Positions 17,544 to 27,700 of a stretch of DNA of 64,000 nucleotides are shown in pieces. Positions within the stretch are counted from its first letter, which is position 1, and each line of letters opens with the position of its first letter. The stretch spans positions 62,001-126,000 of the forward strand of contig NZ_JAGHZS010000009.1 of assembly GCF_017745275.1 (NCBI RefSeq), read 5' to 3'. The translations under genes were made by a program, and so were the position numbers. A model generated the notes under the pieces. That model did no database searches. It was not told the origin of the DNA and saw nothing but the letters and a program-made list of their open reading frames with translations. Source of the DNA: Chitinophaga sp. (GTDB taxonomy: Bacteria; Bacteroidota; Bacteroidia; Chitinophagales; Chitinophagaceae).

Positions 17544-17603
17544 TTCTTACACATAGCTGTAAGAAGGAGAAAAGCCGCTTCATATTAGTATGAAACGGCT
17601 TTT
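17544..17603 (-). terminator. Double hairpin terminator of the SusCD cluster
   Basis: For the minus-strand cluster ending at 17626. The first stem is AAAAGCCG(T/C)TTCATA, arms 17570-17584 and 17589-17603, with one mismatch. A second, 8-bp stem, TTCTTACA/TGTAAGAA, lies at 17544-17551 and 17558-17565. Confidence 0.7.
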
Positions 17604-17625
17604 CCCAAGTTTTTTTAGACAAAAA

Positions 17626-18615
17626 TTATTTACTCGTTTTCGTCGTCTTCTGCATTCTGATCTCCACCAAATAAGTTCCTGCTTTCATCAAACGGAATGA
17701 GATGATAGGATTCACACTGCCTATCTTAGGCGTCAGACTCTTATCTACTGATAAGAAAGTGGAAGGGAGGCGATAATACATCAGGTAGTTCCATTGAGTT
17801 CCATTAGCGTAGTATCTGCTAAGCGGGAAAGGCGCTATCTCAAAATTACAGATCATGGCGGTATCCGTATACTCAATTGGATGGAACCGTGCATAATTCT
17901 CAAAAATAGGACGATCACCACGTTTAATAATCTCTCCCTTCTTTGGATTAAATGCATTACCATCCTTGTCTGCTAATTTCAGGATAACAGAATTACCACT
18001 TTCGCTTACGCGTGTGATGGTCATACTAGGTTTGGGCATGGGCACGGTTTTAGAACCGTCGTCCGGGAACAAATTACAACCAGTGGACGTATCAGTCAAC
18101 AATGGTCCATCAACGGTGAACATTTTACCAATGTTCTTGTACACTTTTGATCCGGTAACGTTAGATACTTCCACATCATACTCATAATTCACATCCACGG
18201 GTAAACTATCAGTAGCGCCATTAAATACAAATTGACCGCTTGATAGAAATGTAAATGGTGGCATTACTTTTTTCTCACGCTTTTTATTCACCTGCTCAAT
18301 CGTAGTATCTACAGCAGGATCAACTGCTGCATTATATACCCACACGGGATATTGCTTAAAAAATTCATCCGCGTGTTTTTTGGTATCTGCCCTGCGGACA
18401 TCCAACAGTTTTACACTCATTGGGCGGGTACTACCATCTGGCAAAATAGCAGCAGTTTTCTGGAAAGGGATACCACGTTCTACTTTAATTGGTGAATCTG
18501 GTACATACAACTCGTCACTCAAAAAACCCTCATCTATTTTCTTACATCCTATCACCAGCACACCCAGTAATGCCGCTGATCCCAGCAATTTTTTCAAATT
18601 ATATTTGTCAAACAT
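17626..18615 (-). CDS. DUF5007-like SusCD-associated lipoprotein
   Basis: A 329-residue probable lipoprotein (signal ending LVIGCKKID, lipobox Cys24). The mature protein is beta-rich with a WVYN-containing first part and a second part with NYLMYYRLPSTFL. I associate this layout with the DUF5007 family found beside SusC/SusD pairs, but the match is from memory. It is the last gene of the cluster susC-susD-fasciclin-DUF5007, 23 bp after the fasciclin gene. A surface-exposed accessory or ligand-binding role at the outer membrane is likely. No hydrolase motif is seen. Confidence 0.65.
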   Translation of the reverse strand: MFDKYNLKKLLGSAALLGVLVIGCKKIDEGFLSDELYVPDSPIKVERGIPFQKTAAILPDGSTRPMSVKLLDVRRADTKKHADEFFKQYPVWVYNAAVDPAVDTTIEQVNKKREKKVMPPFTFLSSGQFVFNGATDSLPVDVNYEYDVEVSNVTGSKVYKNIGKMFTVDGPLLTDTSTGCNLFPDDGSKTVPMPKPSMTITRVSESGNSVILKLADKDGNAFNPKKGEIIKRGDRPIFENYARFHPIEYTDTAMICNFEIAPFPLSRYYANGTQWNYLMYYRLPSTFLSVDKSLTPKIGSVNPIISFRLMKAGTYLVEIRMQKTTKTSK

Positions 18616-18638
18616 ACTTTTAAGTTTTTTGATGATAA

Positions 18639-19313
18639 TTATTTCCAGTAAAACACGTGACGGTTTTCCAGTACATGCAATACACCTGTTTTCGTGATGA
18701 TACCAGTGGTTTGCAACACACTGATCTTATCCTTGTCATCATCCGGGTATTTTTCCGGCAGCGGATCCGGATCAAGACCATTGATAATTTTTGCCACACT
18801 CATATAGCGTACCCCTGCAGATAAAATATCAGAAAAATCGGTAGACTTCACGAGCCTGAAGTAAAACGGCTCGCCTACCTTGTTTTTATATTGCGTAATA
18901 TCCAGGGAAAGATCTGCTCTTACAATAGGCCCATCAAAAACATATGCCAGCAATGAATCTCTTAATTCCGGCGCTTTCAGGCTATCCAGCGTGTACTTAA
19001 CATTTTCATCATTGGTTTCCTTTTGTAACTTGGTTGTCCGTATAGCCAATAATGCCTTAATCGCATAATCGGTTGGCGCAACAAAGGTGACATTACTGTT
19101 GATGGTTTCTTTTAACCCTGCTTTATCAATCAGTAATATGAGCGTATCAAAAAGCGGATTCTTTTTCAAATAATCGTAAGTAGTCAGATCCGTATGATCA
19201 TTAGTGGGACTACCACCAATGAAATGGTTATCTTTTTTGCAGGCGGTGAACAGGAGCGCCATCAGCACTATCGCCCATCCTGCAGACTTACCCCATATTG
19301 TCATTTTTTTCAT
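18639..19313 (-). CDS. Fasciclin-domain lipoprotein
   Basis: A 224-residue lipoprotein (signal MKKMTIWGKSAGWAIVLMAL, lipobox FTAC). It carries one fasciclin (FAS1) domain with the H1-type block VTFVAPTDYAIKAL near the middle and a C-terminal GVLHVLENRHVFYW strand. FAS1 domains mediate adhesion or ligand contact. The frame is open eight codons further upstream (to 19337), but ATG 19313 puts a proper lipoprotein signal at the N-terminus. It sits 28 bp downstream of susD, measured from that start, and is expected to be part of the same surface complex. Confidence 0.85.
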   Translation of the reverse strand: MKKMTIWGKSAGWAIVLMALLFTACKKDNHFIGGSPTNDHTDLTTYDYLKKNPLFDTLILLIDKAGLKETINSNVTFVAPTDYAIKALLAIRTTKLQKETNDENVKYTLDSLKAPELRDSLLAYVFDGPIVRADLSLDITQYKNKVGEPFYFRLVKSTDFSDILSAGVRYMSVAKIINGLDPDPLPEKYPDDDKDKISVLQTTGIITKTGVLHVLENRHVFYWK

Positions 19314-19341
19314 GTCGATGCTTTTAAAAGATGTCAAAATG

Positions 19342-20901
19342 TTAATTCACTTTACCCAACCAGAAATCATTTTGAGTAATGACGCTGTTATTAAGAAACA
19401 GGGCGCGTCCTACCGGCCATTTCCAACCACCGGCATCATAGCGGCTTTTGGGAAAACTTCCTCCTGCATTCATATTCTGGTCTGTCAGGAAGCCTGTACG
19501 AACCAGGTCATACCAACGTTGTCCTTCTGCATATAATTCCCGGGAGCGTTCGCGGAATACTTCTTTTTTAATATCATCAATATCATCTGGTGTTAATGCG
19601 GTAGCATGTGCACGGTCTCTTACTTTGTTAATATCCTGCAGTGCAGCTGCTTCGTTTCCAAGATCCGCATATGCTTCCGCACGCAGCAGCAGCAAATCGG
19701 CATAACGCATAATAATGATATTGGCATCTACAGCAGGATCGGTAAAGTTGCCCGGATTTTTGTAGTTAATATTCTCTCCATTAGGTCCTGCAAATTTGCA
19801 AATCACCACATTGTATTGGTTATCTGCATTAAGACTGGAAAAGTAGTATTTAGGGCGAACATCGGCAGTATCTCCATCATATAATTCACTGATCAGATCA
19901 ATGTTAGGTGCATCTGATTTATTGAGCTTATCGTGGATAAATGGTGTTTTTAGCATAAAATAGTAGAAGCCTTTCCCTATTTGCTGTTCACCATTTCCTA
20001 CCTGCATATTGATTTCAAATACCCCTTCTGTTGACTTCCCATGGAAAATTTTTGAATATTCCGCAGCCGGTGGCAAATCATATTGTCCACTGTTCGAAAC
20101 AGAATCTATTGCAGCAATAGCATTCGTTAAATCTGACGCTACCTGGCCCTTATTCAGAAAATTCCTCCACATATATGCATGTGCCAGTAACCCCAGTGCA
20201 GCGCCCTTATTTGCTCTTACGGCCCTTTCACTACCCGACTGGTAAGCCATTGGCAATAAACGAACAGCATTGCGCAAGTCAGCAATAACGGTATCCAATA
20301 CAGCCTTTTCATTCACTCTTGGCAGGTTCACCGCATGTGCAGGATCCTCATCATATTTGGTTACCAATGGCACATCTCCCCATATACGCACCATATAGAA
20401 GTATGCAAAAGCACGGATAAAATAGGCTTCCCCCAGAAAACGATTACGGGTACGGGTGGCGTTATCTGTGAACTGCGCATCAGGGATATTAGGAATGTGA
20501 TGCAACATAATATTCGCCTGGGTCACTATTTTATAGTAAGGCGACCAGTTGTGATAGGGATCCAGGTAAGAACCTATAAAATCTGCTGTATTAAAACCAT
20601 CACCACCTTTTACCAGTGCCCGTACATCATATAAATTGAAGTCGGTAAACTCGAATGCCGGTATAGAACCGTAGGCAAAATGCGACAGATTTTGATCCCA
20701 ATCTGTATTCGTCGTTAACGCCTTGCGTATTAAGGCATATCCACCAGCCACACCTTGTTCCGCATCACGCTGATTTTGCCAGAAAACCGTGTTATATGGT
20801 GAGTTAATGGGATCCTGATTCAATAATTTCTTACAGGATACAAATGGCGATAATGCCAATCCTGTTACCATTACTGCACATATATTTTTAAGAAAATTCA
20901 T
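19342..20901 (-). CDS. SusD/RagB-family outer membrane lipoprotein
   Basis: A 519-residue SusD homologue. Signal peptide and lipobox (SPFVSCKKLL) put it on the cell surface as the lid of the SusC transporter. TPR-type helices (RFLGEAYFIRAFAYFYMVR) and the C-terminal signature RERSRELYAEGQRWYDLVRTG are present. It begins 18 bp after the stop of the SusC gene, as usual. The ligand cannot be read from the sequence, because no glycoside hydrolase, peptidase or lyase is encoded in the cluster. Confidence 0.95.
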   Translation of the reverse strand: MNFLKNICAVMVTGLALSPFVSCKKLLNQDPINSPYNTVFWQNQRDAEQGVAGGYALIRKALTTNTDWDQNLSHFAYGSIPAFEFTDFNLYDVRALVKGGDGFNTADFIGSYLDPYHNWSPYYKIVTQANIMLHHIPNIPDAQFTDNATRTRNRFLGEAYFIRAFAYFYMVRIWGDVPLVTKYDEDPAHAVNLPRVNEKAVLDTVIADLRNAVRLLPMAYQSGSERAVRANKGAALGLLAHAYMWRNFLNKGQVASDLTNAIAAIDSVSNSGQYDLPPAAEYSKIFHGKSTEGVFEINMQVGNGEQQIGKGFYYFMLKTPFIHDKLNKSDAPNIDLISELYDGDTADVRPKYYFSSLNADNQYNVVICKFAGPNGENINYKNPGNFTDPAVDANIIIMRYADLLLLRAEAYADLGNEAAALQDINKVRDRAHATALTPDDIDDIKKEVFRERSRELYAEGQRWYDLVRTGFLTDQNMNAGGSFPKSRYDAGGWKWPVGRALFLNNSVITQNDFWLGKVN

Positions 20902-20919
20902 AACAGCTACTTTTAAAAA

Positions 20920-23900
20920 TTAAAAACCAACATTTAGGCCCAGGGTAAACTTGCGTGGTATAGGATAACCACCACCAGTATAAGTACCTTTTTCATTCAC
21001 TGCTTCCGCATCTGGCACGCTGGATTTCTGGAACATCTTCACATTATCAATCACGCCATATATCTGAAGTTTACTCAGCTTGCTGCGTTCCAAAAATTTA
21101 GGCATAAAATTGTAAGACAGGTTCAGATACTTGATACGCAGGTAAGACCCATTCTCTACGAAAGCGGATGAAAAAGGCAGGAATTGATAATAGTAGTGTT
21201 GATTATAAGGGATGACTTCTGCATACTTACTGTTATCACCTTCTTTACGCCAGCTGTCAATACCATTGGGATCAATAGCGGCAATTTTGGCGTATTCATT
21301 CGTTAAGCCCACCAGGCGATCGGACATAAATTTGTTATAAATATCACGTTTCAAGGTAAAGGTCATGTATATCTGCGCAGTCCACGGACCATAAGAAAAT
21401 GCGTTGGTAAAGCCGCCGGTACAACCTGGATTGGGATTACCACTGCGTACTTTATCATTCCAATCCCACACGTCATAATCACCATTCTGATCTACCCAAA
21501 TAAAATCGCCTGGTTGTACAGTGTGATTACCGTTCCAATAAGTCAGCTTTTCACCGGTGTAAGGATTAAAGGGGATATCCTTTGCATTGGCATATACTCC
21601 CTTACTCTCTATCATGTAAAATTCATTAATTGGTCTTCCTTTGGTCAGAATATAGGTCATGCCGGTAGCATCCTCTGTCACCACCAGGTCGCGGTTACCG
21701 TTTGGCAACTTGGCAATCTGGTTCCTGATAAAGGATAAAATCAAAGTGGTATTCCATTGGAATTTACTTTGCGGCGGCATAATACGTCCCTGGATAGTAA
21801 ACTCCACCCCTGTGTTACGGATATCCACTGCGTTTGTATTTACCTTATTGTATCCGGCAGTAGAAGGTAATAACAGGTCAAATAATTTCTTGGAAGTACC
21901 GCGGTTAAACGCATCCACCACGATATTTAAACGGCTATTAAAGAAACTTGCATCAACACCAATATTCGATTGTATCGCCTGCTCCCAGGTTAAGCCTTTT
22001 TGTGCCACCCCATCAGAGAAGTTCGGCGTTACCGCATTTACGCCATTATAAGTACCTCCGGTAGATCCACCGTAGGTTCCCTGGTTAATGCTGTAAGTGT
22101 TAAATGGCATATAGTAGCCATTAGGTAAACTACCTGTTACACCATAGCTTCCACGAATCTTCAGGAAGTCCATCCATTTCTTTGTTGGCGCCATGAATGG
22201 CTCTTCCGAAATATTCCAACCAGCGGACATGGATGGGAAATATCCCCATCTGCTGTCTGCACCAAAGCGGGAAGAAGCATCCGCACGATAAGCCAACGAT
22301 AACAGGTATTTCTCCTTATAATCATAGTTGATACGGGAGAAGAAAGACAACATACCCGCCGACTGATAATCAGATCCGGAAACGAGCCCACCGTAAATAT
22401 CTCTGTATAACAGGTAATTCAGGTTATATCCCTGCACCACTTTTACGTTGTCATTACCCAGCGATCCACTACCAATACCTGTATATTCATTTCTTACATT
22501 GTTAATGGTATTACCTAACAACGCATTAAAGTGATGATCTCTGTTAATAATATTCGTATTGTAGTTTAATGTATTATCCAGGTTCACATTTTCATAACGT
22601 GATTTACTACTCTGTGCAAAAGATAATCCGGCAGTATTCAATTCTCCCGGACGGAATATATCACGTGTATTTACACTGGATTGAATGGATCCTACTGAGG
22701 AAAAACGGAGTTTCGGATTAAAGTCGTAGTTCAGTGTAAGACTGGCAGTAATATCATCATTCAGATTCTTATCACGGCCGGAAGTAAAATCGCCGGTGAA
22801 GTTTTTACGGTCTATGTCCGACAGGTTAAAGAGAGAAGATGCGTATTGTCCGCTAAATAATGGAATAATATCTTCACCGGGAAACACGCCTCTACCACGG
22901 GATCTGTCGCCACGGCTTAAGCGGAACAGCGAAGACACATTTAACTTCGGTGTTAACTTCACACCCATAGCACCAGATACGGTATAACGTTTAAAACCCG
23001 TTCCCCTGATCGTTCCTTCTTCATTATAGTAGTTACCACTTACACGATAGTTAATGGTTTCAGAAGCACCAGCCACAGACAAATCATAGTTTTGAATCAA
23101 GGCATTCTGATAAAACATATCCTGCCAATCAACTGCACCATTAAATGCAGGATTCAAGCTATCAGTTAACAGCTTTGGTAATGTACCATTGAGTATCTGG
23201 TCATCTGTCAGGTACTTTTTCAGATAGTCCAGTTTAAACCATCTCTCTTCTGCGCCACCATATACGGTTTCAAACTTTGGCTTCTGAATTAAACCGGCGT
23301 AGGTAGAAAAGTTAATCTGTGGTTTACCTTGTTTACCACGTTTGGTTTTCACGATCACTACCCCGTTTGCACCACGGGAGCCGTAGATAGCAGCCGCAGA
23401 TGCATCTTTCAGGATGTCGATCGATTCAATATCATTAGGGTTGATACCCGCAATGTAGTTGGTTCCGGTATTATCGAATGCTGCCGCATCATCCATGGAG
23501 ATGGGAATATCATCGATTACAAATAACGGAGAACTTAAAGTACGTGCTGCATTGGCGCTACGGTTGATAGACGTATTTCCCCTTACTACAAAGGAACCAC
23601 GCACGCCTGGTTCACCGGTAAAGTTCTGTACGTTCAAACCCGCTGCACGTCCTTGCAATAACGCATCAAAACTGGGAGAAGGTAAGTTCTCAATTTCTTT
23701 ACCCTTCACGCTGGAAACGGCTGCCGTTACGGTTTTACGCTTTACTTCCTGGTACCCGATTACAACTACATCTTTCAAACTTTTAGCATCGGGTTTCAGG
23801 CTGATACGAAAAGTTGTTTTACCCGCTATTTCTATGGTTTGTGTTTCAAACCCGATAAATGAAGCAGACAATTTATTGGAATTACCTTTTAAGATCAGGG

Positions 23901-24078
23901 TAAACTTTCCATCCGGGGCGGTAGCCACGCCATTGTTAGTACCTACCTCTTTTACAGACACACCGGGCAATGCGCCTCCTTTGTCATCCGTTACGGTTCC
24001 CGAAATTTTCCGCTCCTGGGCCCACACCTGCAGGCATAGGAATCCCATGAGCGCTAATAGTAGCAACTTTTTGTGCAT
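20920..24078 (-). CDS. SusC/RagA-family TonB-linked outer membrane transporter
   Basis: A 1052-residue SusC homologue: signal peptide (MHKKLLLLALMGFLCLQVWA), N-terminal CarboxypepD_reg domain (SGTVTDDKGGALPGVSVKE), TonB-box-proximal segment KDVVVIGYQEVKRKTV, plug domain (DILKDASAAAIYGSRGANG) and a 22-strand-type barrel ending in TLGLNVGF. There is no N-terminal STN domain, so signalling to an anti-sigma factor is not expected, and no FecR or ECF sigma gene lies nearby. Together with SusD it should import an oligomeric nutrient in a TonB-dependent way. It is the first gene of the minus-strand cluster, after a 688-bp intergenic region. Confidence 0.95.
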   Translation of the reverse strand: MHKKLLLLALMGFLCLQVWAQERKISGTVTDDKGGALPGVSVKEVGTNNGVATAPDGKFTLILKGNSNKLSASFIGFETQTIEIAGKTTFRISLKPDAKSLKDVVVIGYQEVKRKTVTAAVSSVKGKEIENLPSPSFDALLQGRAAGLNVQNFTGEPGVRGSFVVRGNTSINRSANAARTLSSPLFVIDDIPISMDDAAAFDNTGTNYIAGINPNDIESIDILKDASAAAIYGSRGANGVVIVKTKRGKQGKPQINFSTYAGLIQKPKFETVYGGAEERWFKLDYLKKYLTDDQILNGTLPKLLTDSLNPAFNGAVDWQDMFYQNALIQNYDLSVAGASETINYRVSGNYYNEEGTIRGTGFKRYTVSGAMGVKLTPKLNVSSLFRLSRGDRSRGRGVFPGEDIIPLFSGQYASSLFNLSDIDRKNFTGDFTSGRDKNLNDDITASLTLNYDFNPKLRFSSVGSIQSSVNTRDIFRPGELNTAGLSFAQSSKSRYENVNLDNTLNYNTNIINRDHHFNALLGNTINNVRNEYTGIGSGSLGNDNVKVVQGYNLNYLLYRDIYGGLVSGSDYQSAGMLSFFSRINYDYKEKYLLSLAYRADASSRFGADSRWGYFPSMSAGWNISEEPFMAPTKKWMDFLKIRGSYGVTGSLPNGYYMPFNTYSINQGTYGGSTGGTYNGVNAVTPNFSDGVAQKGLTWEQAIQSNIGVDASFFNSRLNIVVDAFNRGTSKKLFDLLLPSTAGYNKVNTNAVDIRNTGVEFTIQGRIMPPQSKFQWNTTLILSFIRNQIAKLPNGNRDLVVTEDATGMTYILTKGRPINEFYMIESKGVYANAKDIPFNPYTGEKLTYWNGNHTVQPGDFIWVDQNGDYDVWDWNDKVRSGNPNPGCTGGFTNAFSYGPWTAQIYMTFTLKRDIYNKFMSDRLVGLTNEYAKIAAIDPNGIDSWRKEGDNSKYAEVIPYNQHYYYQFLPFSSAFVENGSYLRIKYLNLSYNFMPKFLERSKLSKLQIYGVIDNVKMFQKSSVPDAEAVNEKGTYTGGGYPIPRKFTLGLNVGF

Positions 24079-24766
24079 AGATTCTGGTTTAATAAATTAC
24101 GCTGGAATTATCAGATCGGCTAACGCTAATGCTAATGATACCTGGTGACGTTCACTGTTGAATTAATAACAATTGCTTTTTGGACTTTGATTAATTAAAA
24201 TTTGTATTGAAAAATGCTGATTGAATAGATAAGCAAAAAATGATAAGCAAAAGTTGATGTGCTTTTTGATACGCTCTGATTAGATTTAAAATGAATGAAT
24301 AAATTATACTTTGGTTGATCTTACTTGTTTCGACTGTATACTACATGTTCACTATGACGATACTGCTCACTTACTTCATTGTTCTGAACGGAAATTATAA
24401 ATGTTAAAGTTTTCCCAATAACGGGCCGACAACAACTGACAAATACATGACAATTATTTTTACATGATAAATTACAGTACAGCTTGCTGTAAATATATGA
24501 TAATTAATACACAAGGAAAATAAAGTTATCTTCTAGTATTTTTATAAATCAAAATAATATCATTAAATAACAAATTAGTATTATTATTTTTTAAATCGGT
24601 CGACAATTCCATGATATTAACTTTTTATGTTATAAATAATTCTTTACTCCCTGCCGTACTCACTGTTACCTATATACGAAAATAATAGCCCCAAGCTTCC
24701 CTCACCATTATTAATTCCTAATGATACCTCTGTAATATGGCCCTGATTGACAACTATTAATTATTT
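24079..24766. other. AT-rich 688-bp divergent intergenic region
   Basis: No gene of reasonable quality is seen. It contains a triple tandem GCTAAY (24119-24136), a direct repeat GATAAGCAAAA at 24228-24238 and 24242-24252, and a perfect 14-bp palindrome TACAGCttGCTGTA at 24478-24491 nested in TTACAG...CTGTAA (24472-24492). On the TamB side, an exact -7 element TATTTTTG (24762-24769) overlaps the TTG start codon, with a TTG at 24747-24749. These are candidate sites for control of susC (minus) and the TamB-like gene (plus); none is proven. Confidence 0.55.
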
Positions 24767-27700
24767 TTGCCGGATAAACTTTGCAGCCTGAAAAAAGTAC
24801 GGAAAATATTATCTGTCGTGTTACTATGTTTGTTAGGCCTCGTCATTCTCATTGGAATACTGGTAAACATACCTGTAGTACAGAACTTCCTCGTGGGAGA
24901 GGTCACCAGCCGCCTGTCTGCACAACTGAAAACAAAAGTACAGATAGACCGTGTCAGCTTCCGCCTGTTCAATAGCATGCAACTGGAAGGCGCACTCATA
25001 GAGGATCAGCACCAGGACACCCTCCTGTACGCCGGCAAATTACAGGTACGCATTACCGACTGGTTCTTTTTCCAGGATAAACCCGTCATCAAATATATTG
25101 GCCTCGAAAATGCACAGGTCAACCTGCTAAGGTCCCGCAAAGACTCCATCTGGAATTATCATTTTATCGAAGCTGCCTTCGGCTCATCTACCCCGGATAC
25201 CAGTCATACGCCCTCCCCTGGCCTTTCCCTGGACCTCAAAAAAATTGATCTTAAAAACATTCAGCTAAACCAGGTCGACGCCTGGGTAGGTGAAGATATG
25301 CGGGCCTCCGCCAAACGCATCTACCTGGATGCCAAAAACCTGGACCTGCAAAAACATAATATCGATATACAGGAACTCACCCTCACAGATCCTAACTTCA
25401 TCATCAGCAGTTATGCGTCCTCCCCCCTGCGGCATAAAAGACATCATGCCCCGGAACCCGCCGTTCCTGATACCAGCCACCAGTTACGGTGGAATGGCGC
25501 TAACTGGCGACTTATCGTAAAAGAAATTAATATAAAAAACGGCATCTTCGGGGTAGATAACCCTGACGACACCACGAAAATAGAACCCGGCTATTTTGCC
25601 CCCCATCATATTCGCTTTAATGATATTAACCTGTCACTCACTAATACCAGCCTGGTGAAAGACAGTATCATCGGGGATCTCACCCTCTCCACCAAAGAAC
25701 GCAGCGGCTTCGAAGTGAAAAAACTCAGTAGCCGGTTTAAAATGTCACCCGTGGAAATGGAGTTCTCCCAGCTGGACCTGGAAACAAACCGTAGCCACAT
25801 CGGCGACTATTACACCATGCAATACAGTGACATCAACGATATGAGCAATTATATTGACGATGTATTTATGCAGGCCCATTTTAAAAACTGTAAACTCTCC
25901 TCCGACGATATTGCATTTTTTGCTCCGCCCCTTTCCACCTGGAAAAAAGAGATTATCCTCAACGGAAAGGCCCGTGGGCCTGTCAGTAACCTGAAAGCAT
26001 CCGAAATTGAACTGGAAGCCGGCAACACCACCCGCATGAAAGGAAGCTTTGAAATGCGCGGCCTGCCCGATATCAATGAAACCTTCATCGACTTCCACAC
26101 AGAAGAACTGGTCACCACCGGGAAAGATGTGATGCAAATCATGCCGATCGTAAAAGATATTGTCAATACCGTTCGCATCGATCGCCTCTCCTCAATCCGC
26201 TTCAAGGGTAGCTATACCGGGTTTATCAACGACTTCGTGGCCTATGGCCAGTTTCAGACCAACCTGGGTAACCTTAACTCGGATCTGAACTTCAAAACCA
26301 GCCGTGATGTACCCGTATACTCCGGAAGCCTCACCGCCAGCAAATTTGATATCGGTAGTCTTTTTGATAACACCAACCTCTCCACTATTTCCCTGGATGC
26401 TAAAGTGGATGGGGCCGGGTTCAATTTCAAAACACTGAAAGCCAGCGTTGACGCCAATGTGCAAGAGATTTCCCTCTTCGGATATCATTATCAGAACATC
26501 AAAACCAAAGGGGAAATGAGCCGTAAATTCTTTAACGGCTCCCTCACCGCCAATGATCCTAACCTGGATATGGACTTTGCCGGTACCATCGACTTCAACG
26601 AGGCCCTGCCCGTATTCAATTTCAATGCAGATGTACGCAAGAGCGACCTGAAAGCATTACATATCACCGAAGATTCCGTTACCCTGCAGGCCAAAGTAGA
26701 CCTGAACTTCGCCGGTAGCAATATCGACAACTTCAATGGTATCGCCCGGATGTATGAAGTATCTGTTTTCAAAGATAAACGCCGCCTGGAGTTTGACTCT
26801 CTCAATGTGTCGTCTCATATGGTGGATAATCAAAAGCTCCTGGAATTTGCAGGCAGCGAAATCGCTGGCTTCGTAAAAGGACAATACAGCTTCCTCCAAC
26901 TGCCAGACGCGTTTCACCTGTTGCTATATAAATATTATCCCAGCTATTTCAGTCCTCCCCAGCATATTATCGACAACCAGGACTTTACCTTTGCCTTTAA
27001 CCTGGGAGAAGTAGACAAATTGCTGAAAGGCTTTACCCAACAGTTCTCCGGCTTCAACGACAGTAAAGTAACAGGCGCACTCAGCACTATGAATGGCGGC
27101 AACCTGGCACTTAATATTAATATACCGGAAGCAGGCTACCAGCAATATCATGTACAGGATTTACAGGTAAAGGGAGATGGGAACTTCAACAAAGTCAATA
27201 TCAGCACCAGTATTGGCAAGGTGCTGTCAGGCAAAAATGTGGTCCTCGAAAATCCGCTGATACTGGCCAGCTCCAGCCATGATACCTCTTTCGTAAAAGT
27301 AGACCTGGCCGCGGAAGACACTTCTTCCCTCGACGGCTTCTATGCCCGGATCATTACGGTGCCGGAAGGGGTAAAGATTAATTTCCTGAACAGCGCCTTC
27401 ACTGTCAATGAAAGGCAATGGAATGTAACACCGGGCAATGAAATTTACTGGAGCAAACATTTTCTCACCGTAAAAAATCTACGCGTTACCCGCAACGACC
27501 AGAGCATTACCATTGAAACCAATGAGTACAATCCGGACGAATCGAAATTTATTGTTACGCTCAAAAACCTGAACCTCGCCGACGTGATCCCGGCACAACT
27601 TATCACTACCCGTATAGAAGGTGTTACCGATGGTACCATCAACATTGCCGATCCCACCCAAAACCTGGATATCAACACTGCACTCAGAACCAGGGAGCTG

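Noticed and set aside
20920-24078. TonB-linked signalling receptor with FecR/ECF sigma control
   Set aside because: No STN domain in the SusC protein and no FecR or ECF sigma gene in the surrounding region.
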